Assembly (NCBI GenBank): GCA_903929845.1
Contig: CAIYWF010000135.1
Location: 1 to 6,998, forward strand
DNA length: 6,998 nt
From: an uncultured Chlorobiaceae bacterium
GTDB lineage: Bacteria > Bacteroidota > Chlorobiia > Chlorobiales > Chlorobiaceae
Direction of reading: 5' to 3'
Below the pieces are notes generated by a model, which saw only the letters and a program-made list of their open reading frames with translations, did no database searches and had not been told where the DNA came from. This document shows positions 5,169 to 6,998 of this stretch, piece by piece (position 1 is the stretch's first letter; each line of letters begins with the position of its first letter). The position numbers and the translations under genes are program-made.

Positions 5169-6887
5169 ATGGCAAAAAAAATAGTTGTTGATCCGATTCC
5201 TCGTATAGAGGGGCACTTGAGAATAGAGGCGAAGCTGAACGACAGCAATGTGATTGAGGAGGCTTACTCCAGCGGTACGATGTGGCGCGGTATAGAGGTG
5301 ATCCTCAAGGGGCGCGATCCTAGGGATGCTTGGGCATTTGCCGAGCGTATCTGCGGTGTGTGTACCACGGTGCATGCTCTTGCTTCGGTACGGTGCGTCG
5401 AGGATGCTCTTGGAATTGATATTCCGACCAATGCCCGAATTATCCGAAACCTGATGAATGCGACGCAGGTGACTCAGGATCATCTTGTGCACTTTTACCA
5501 TCTGCATGCTCTTGACTGGGTCGATGTGGTCAGTGCCCTGAAGGCCGATCCGAAACAGACTTCGGTTATTGCACAGAGCATCTCTTCATGGCCGAAATCG
5601 TCGGTGGGCTACTTCAAGGATTTGCAGCAGCGCCTTGTCGGCTTTGTCGAAAGCGGTCAGCTTGGTATTTTCTCCAACGGTTACTGGGGTCATCCGGCCT
5701 ACAAGCTTCCTCCTGAAGTGAATCTGATTGCGGTGGCGCACTATCTTGAGGCGCTTGATTTCCAGAAGGAGATTGTCAAGATCCATACTATTTTTGGCGG
5801 CAAGAACCCTCATCCCAACTATCTGGTTGGCGGCATGGCCTGTGCCATAGATCCCAACAGCGATACGGCGATCAATATTGAGCGTCTCTCTATGATCAAG
5901 AAAATCATTGACGATACGACCACGTTTATCGACCAGGTCTACATTCCCGACTTGATCGCTATTGCGGGATACTACAAGGGTTGGCTGCATGGCGGCGGTC
6001 TTGGCAACTATCTCAGCTATGGTGATTTCCCTGAGACCACTCTCGCTGATTTCAAGACTCTGCTCTGGCCGAGGGGCGCTATTCTCAACAAGGATCTCAC
6101 CACCGTCATCGACGTTGATCCAAGGGATGCCTCGCAGGTGACTGAAGAGGTGAGCCACAGTTGGTATACCTATTCGGGCGGGGATGGCAAAGGACTTCAT
6201 CCGTGGAAGGGTGAGACTACTCCGCGTTATACCGGCCCCAAGCCTCCGTTCGAGCATCTTGATACCGACAAGAAGTACAGTTGGCTGAAGACGCCCCGCT
6301 GGAAAAACCATCCAATGGAGGTGGGTCCGCTTGCCCGTGTGCTGGTTGCCTACGCCAAGGGTGATCCGATGATCAAGGATACCGTTGGTCTTGTGTTGTC
6401 GAAGCTTCAGGTTGGTACTGAGGCTCTTTTCTCGACCCTTGGCCGTACTGCGGCTCGCGGTATCGAGTGCAAGCAGACGGCAGGCTTCATGCGCCATTAT
6501 TATGATCAACTGATTGCCAATATCAAGACCGGTGATTACCGTACCTTCAACAGCGATCGGTGGGAGCCTTCATCCTGGCCTGAAGAGTGCAAGGGGTTTG
6601 GTTATACTGAGGCTCCGCGCGGTTCGCTTGGTCACTGGATTCATATCAGCGACAAAAAGATCAAGGAGTACCAGATTGTGGTGCCCTCCACCTGGAACGC
6701 TTCTCCAAGGGATGCCAATGGCAATTCAGGAGCTTACGAGTCGGCGCTGAAAGGGACGCCCATGATCAATCCTGAACAGCCGCTTGAAATTCTCAGAACG
6801 GTGCACTCCTTTGATCCGTGTCTTGCCTGTGCCTCTCATCTGTTCGATATGAACGGCAAGGAGATCACCTCGGTCAAAATCGTTTAA
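5169..6887 (+). CDS. hupL: Membrane-bound uptake NiFe hydrogenase, large (catalytic) subunit
   Basis: A 572-residue subunit holding the NiFe(CN)2CO site that splits H2. The first metal motif RICGVC gives C62 and C65; the second, DPCLACASH, gives C551 and C554. H557 marks the cleavage site: a HupD/HyaD-type protease would remove the last 15 residues after nickel insertion. RIEGH (12-16) carries the proton-gate glutamate E14, and PRGSLGHW carries R484, the second-sphere arginine equivalent to E. coli Hyd-1 R509. E59 just before RICGVC matches HyaB E73, a residue reported to matter in oxygen-tolerant enzymes. It has no signal of its own, so it is exported with HupS by the Tat route as a folded pair. 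AGGGAG lies seven bases before the ATG; hupC follows after 12 bases. All catalytic residues are present, so it should be active. Confidence 0.97.
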   Translation: MAKKIVVDPIPRIEGHLRIEAKLNDSNVIEEAYSSGTMWRGIEVILKGRDPRDAWAFAERICGVCTTVHALASVRCVEDALGIDIPTNARIIRNLMNATQVTQDHLVHFYHLHALDWVDVVSALKADPKQTSVIAQSISSWPKSSVGYFKDLQQRLVGFVESGQLGIFSNGYWGHPAYKLPPEVNLIAVAHYLEALDFQKEIVKIHTIFGGKNPHPNYLVGGMACAIDPNSDTAINIERLSMIKKIIDDTTTFIDQVYIPDLIAIAGYYKGWLHGGGLGNYLSYGDFPETTLADFKTLLWPRGAILNKDLTTVIDVDPRDASQVTEEVSHSWYTYSGGDGKGLHPWKGETTPRYTGPKPPFEHLDTDKKYSWLKTPRWKNHPMEVGPLARVLVAYAKGDPMIKDTVGLVLSKLQVGTEALFSTLGRTAARGIECKQTAGFMRHYYDQLIANIKTGDYRTFNSDRWEPSSWPEECKGFGYTEAPRGSLGHWIHISDKKIKEYQIVVPSTWNASPRDANGNSGAYESALKGTPMINPEQPLEILRTVHSFDPCLACASHLFDMNGKEITSVKIV

Positions 6888-6899
6888 ACGGAGCTTGTC

Positions 6900-6998
6900 A
6901 TGGGGAGATTAATTGAAGAAATCTATGTCTGGAGATTGCCTGTCAGGTATTATCACTGGATCAATGCCCTGTGCACGGTCGTTCTTTTTGTAACCGGC
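6900..6998 (+). CDS. hupC: Hydrogenase b-type cytochrome subunit, N-terminal part (partial)
   Basis: Thirty-three codons are present before the window ends. 'VWRLPVRYYHWINALC' followed by a hydrophobic stretch (TVVLFVTG) is the standard start of the HupC/HyaC di-heme cytochrome b that anchors the HupSL dimer and passes its electrons to quinone. The histidine at residue 19 (YYHW) is at the position of a heme ligand in the family. GGAG at 6890-6893, six bases before the ATG, is a good ribosome site. The 12-base gap after hupL and the order small-large-cytochrome make one operon; maturation genes probably follow to the right. Confidence 0.92.
   Translation, partial: MGRLIEEIYVWRLPVRYYHWINALCTVVLFVTG

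Noticed and set aside
5586..6509. Long 307-codon minus-strand frame inside hupL
   Set aside because: Antisense shadow produced by codon bias of hupL; no recognisable motif, and hupL is certain.

Overview
The window looks like a piece of a green sulfur bacterium chromosome (Chlorobium/Pelodictyon-like). Two things point there: the character of the membrane-bound NiFe hydrogenase proteins, and a lone 32-base repeat of the GTCGCGCCCC...GTGGATTGAAAC type I-C CRISPR class, which I associate with that group. This assignment is recognition from memory, not a search. The window has two halves: an accessory region full of cassettes and gene relics (1 to about 3850), and an intact hydrogenase operon (about 3850 to the end).

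Accessory half, left part (1-1448). It opens with the last 32 codons of a MazF/PemK-like toxin on the + strand. Next come two minus-strand genes, a small three-helix membrane protein and a VOC/glyoxalase-fold protein. Each is followed by an inverted repeat with RYYYAAC and GTTRRRY ends (372-430 and 945-1002), the signature of integron attC sites. A further GTTAGGC core lies just upstream of the VOC gene (1442-1448 on the minus strand) and has no visible partner. The simplest reading is a short integron cassette array running leftward, with no integrase in view.

Accessory half, right part (1449-3850). A possible HxlR-regulator relic and two palindromes precede a two-gene module. The first gene (1788-2212) is a conserved small protein of unknown function, broken by a one-base frameshift near 1867. 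The second (2205-3479) is a 424-codon ImmA/IrrE-like protein, split by one in-frame TGA at 2754, whose metal-binding residues are also gone. A 59-codon frame with a transposase-like tail follows through an ATGA overlap. Then come a solitary CRISPR repeat and the last 42 codons of an unidentified gene. The stretch reads as a graveyard of mobile or defence genes.

Hydrogenase half. After a 218-base AT-rich leader come hupS (Tat-exported FeS small subunit), hupL (NiFe large subunit) and the start of hupC (membrane cytochrome b), spaced 15 and 12 bases apart. Together they would oxidise H2 on the outer face of the membrane and pass electrons to the quinone pool. The small subunit carries all six cysteines that ligate the proximal [4Fe-3S] cluster of oxygen-tolerant hydrogenases, at an exact constant offset from E. 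coli HyaA. That is notable if the host is a strict anaerobe.
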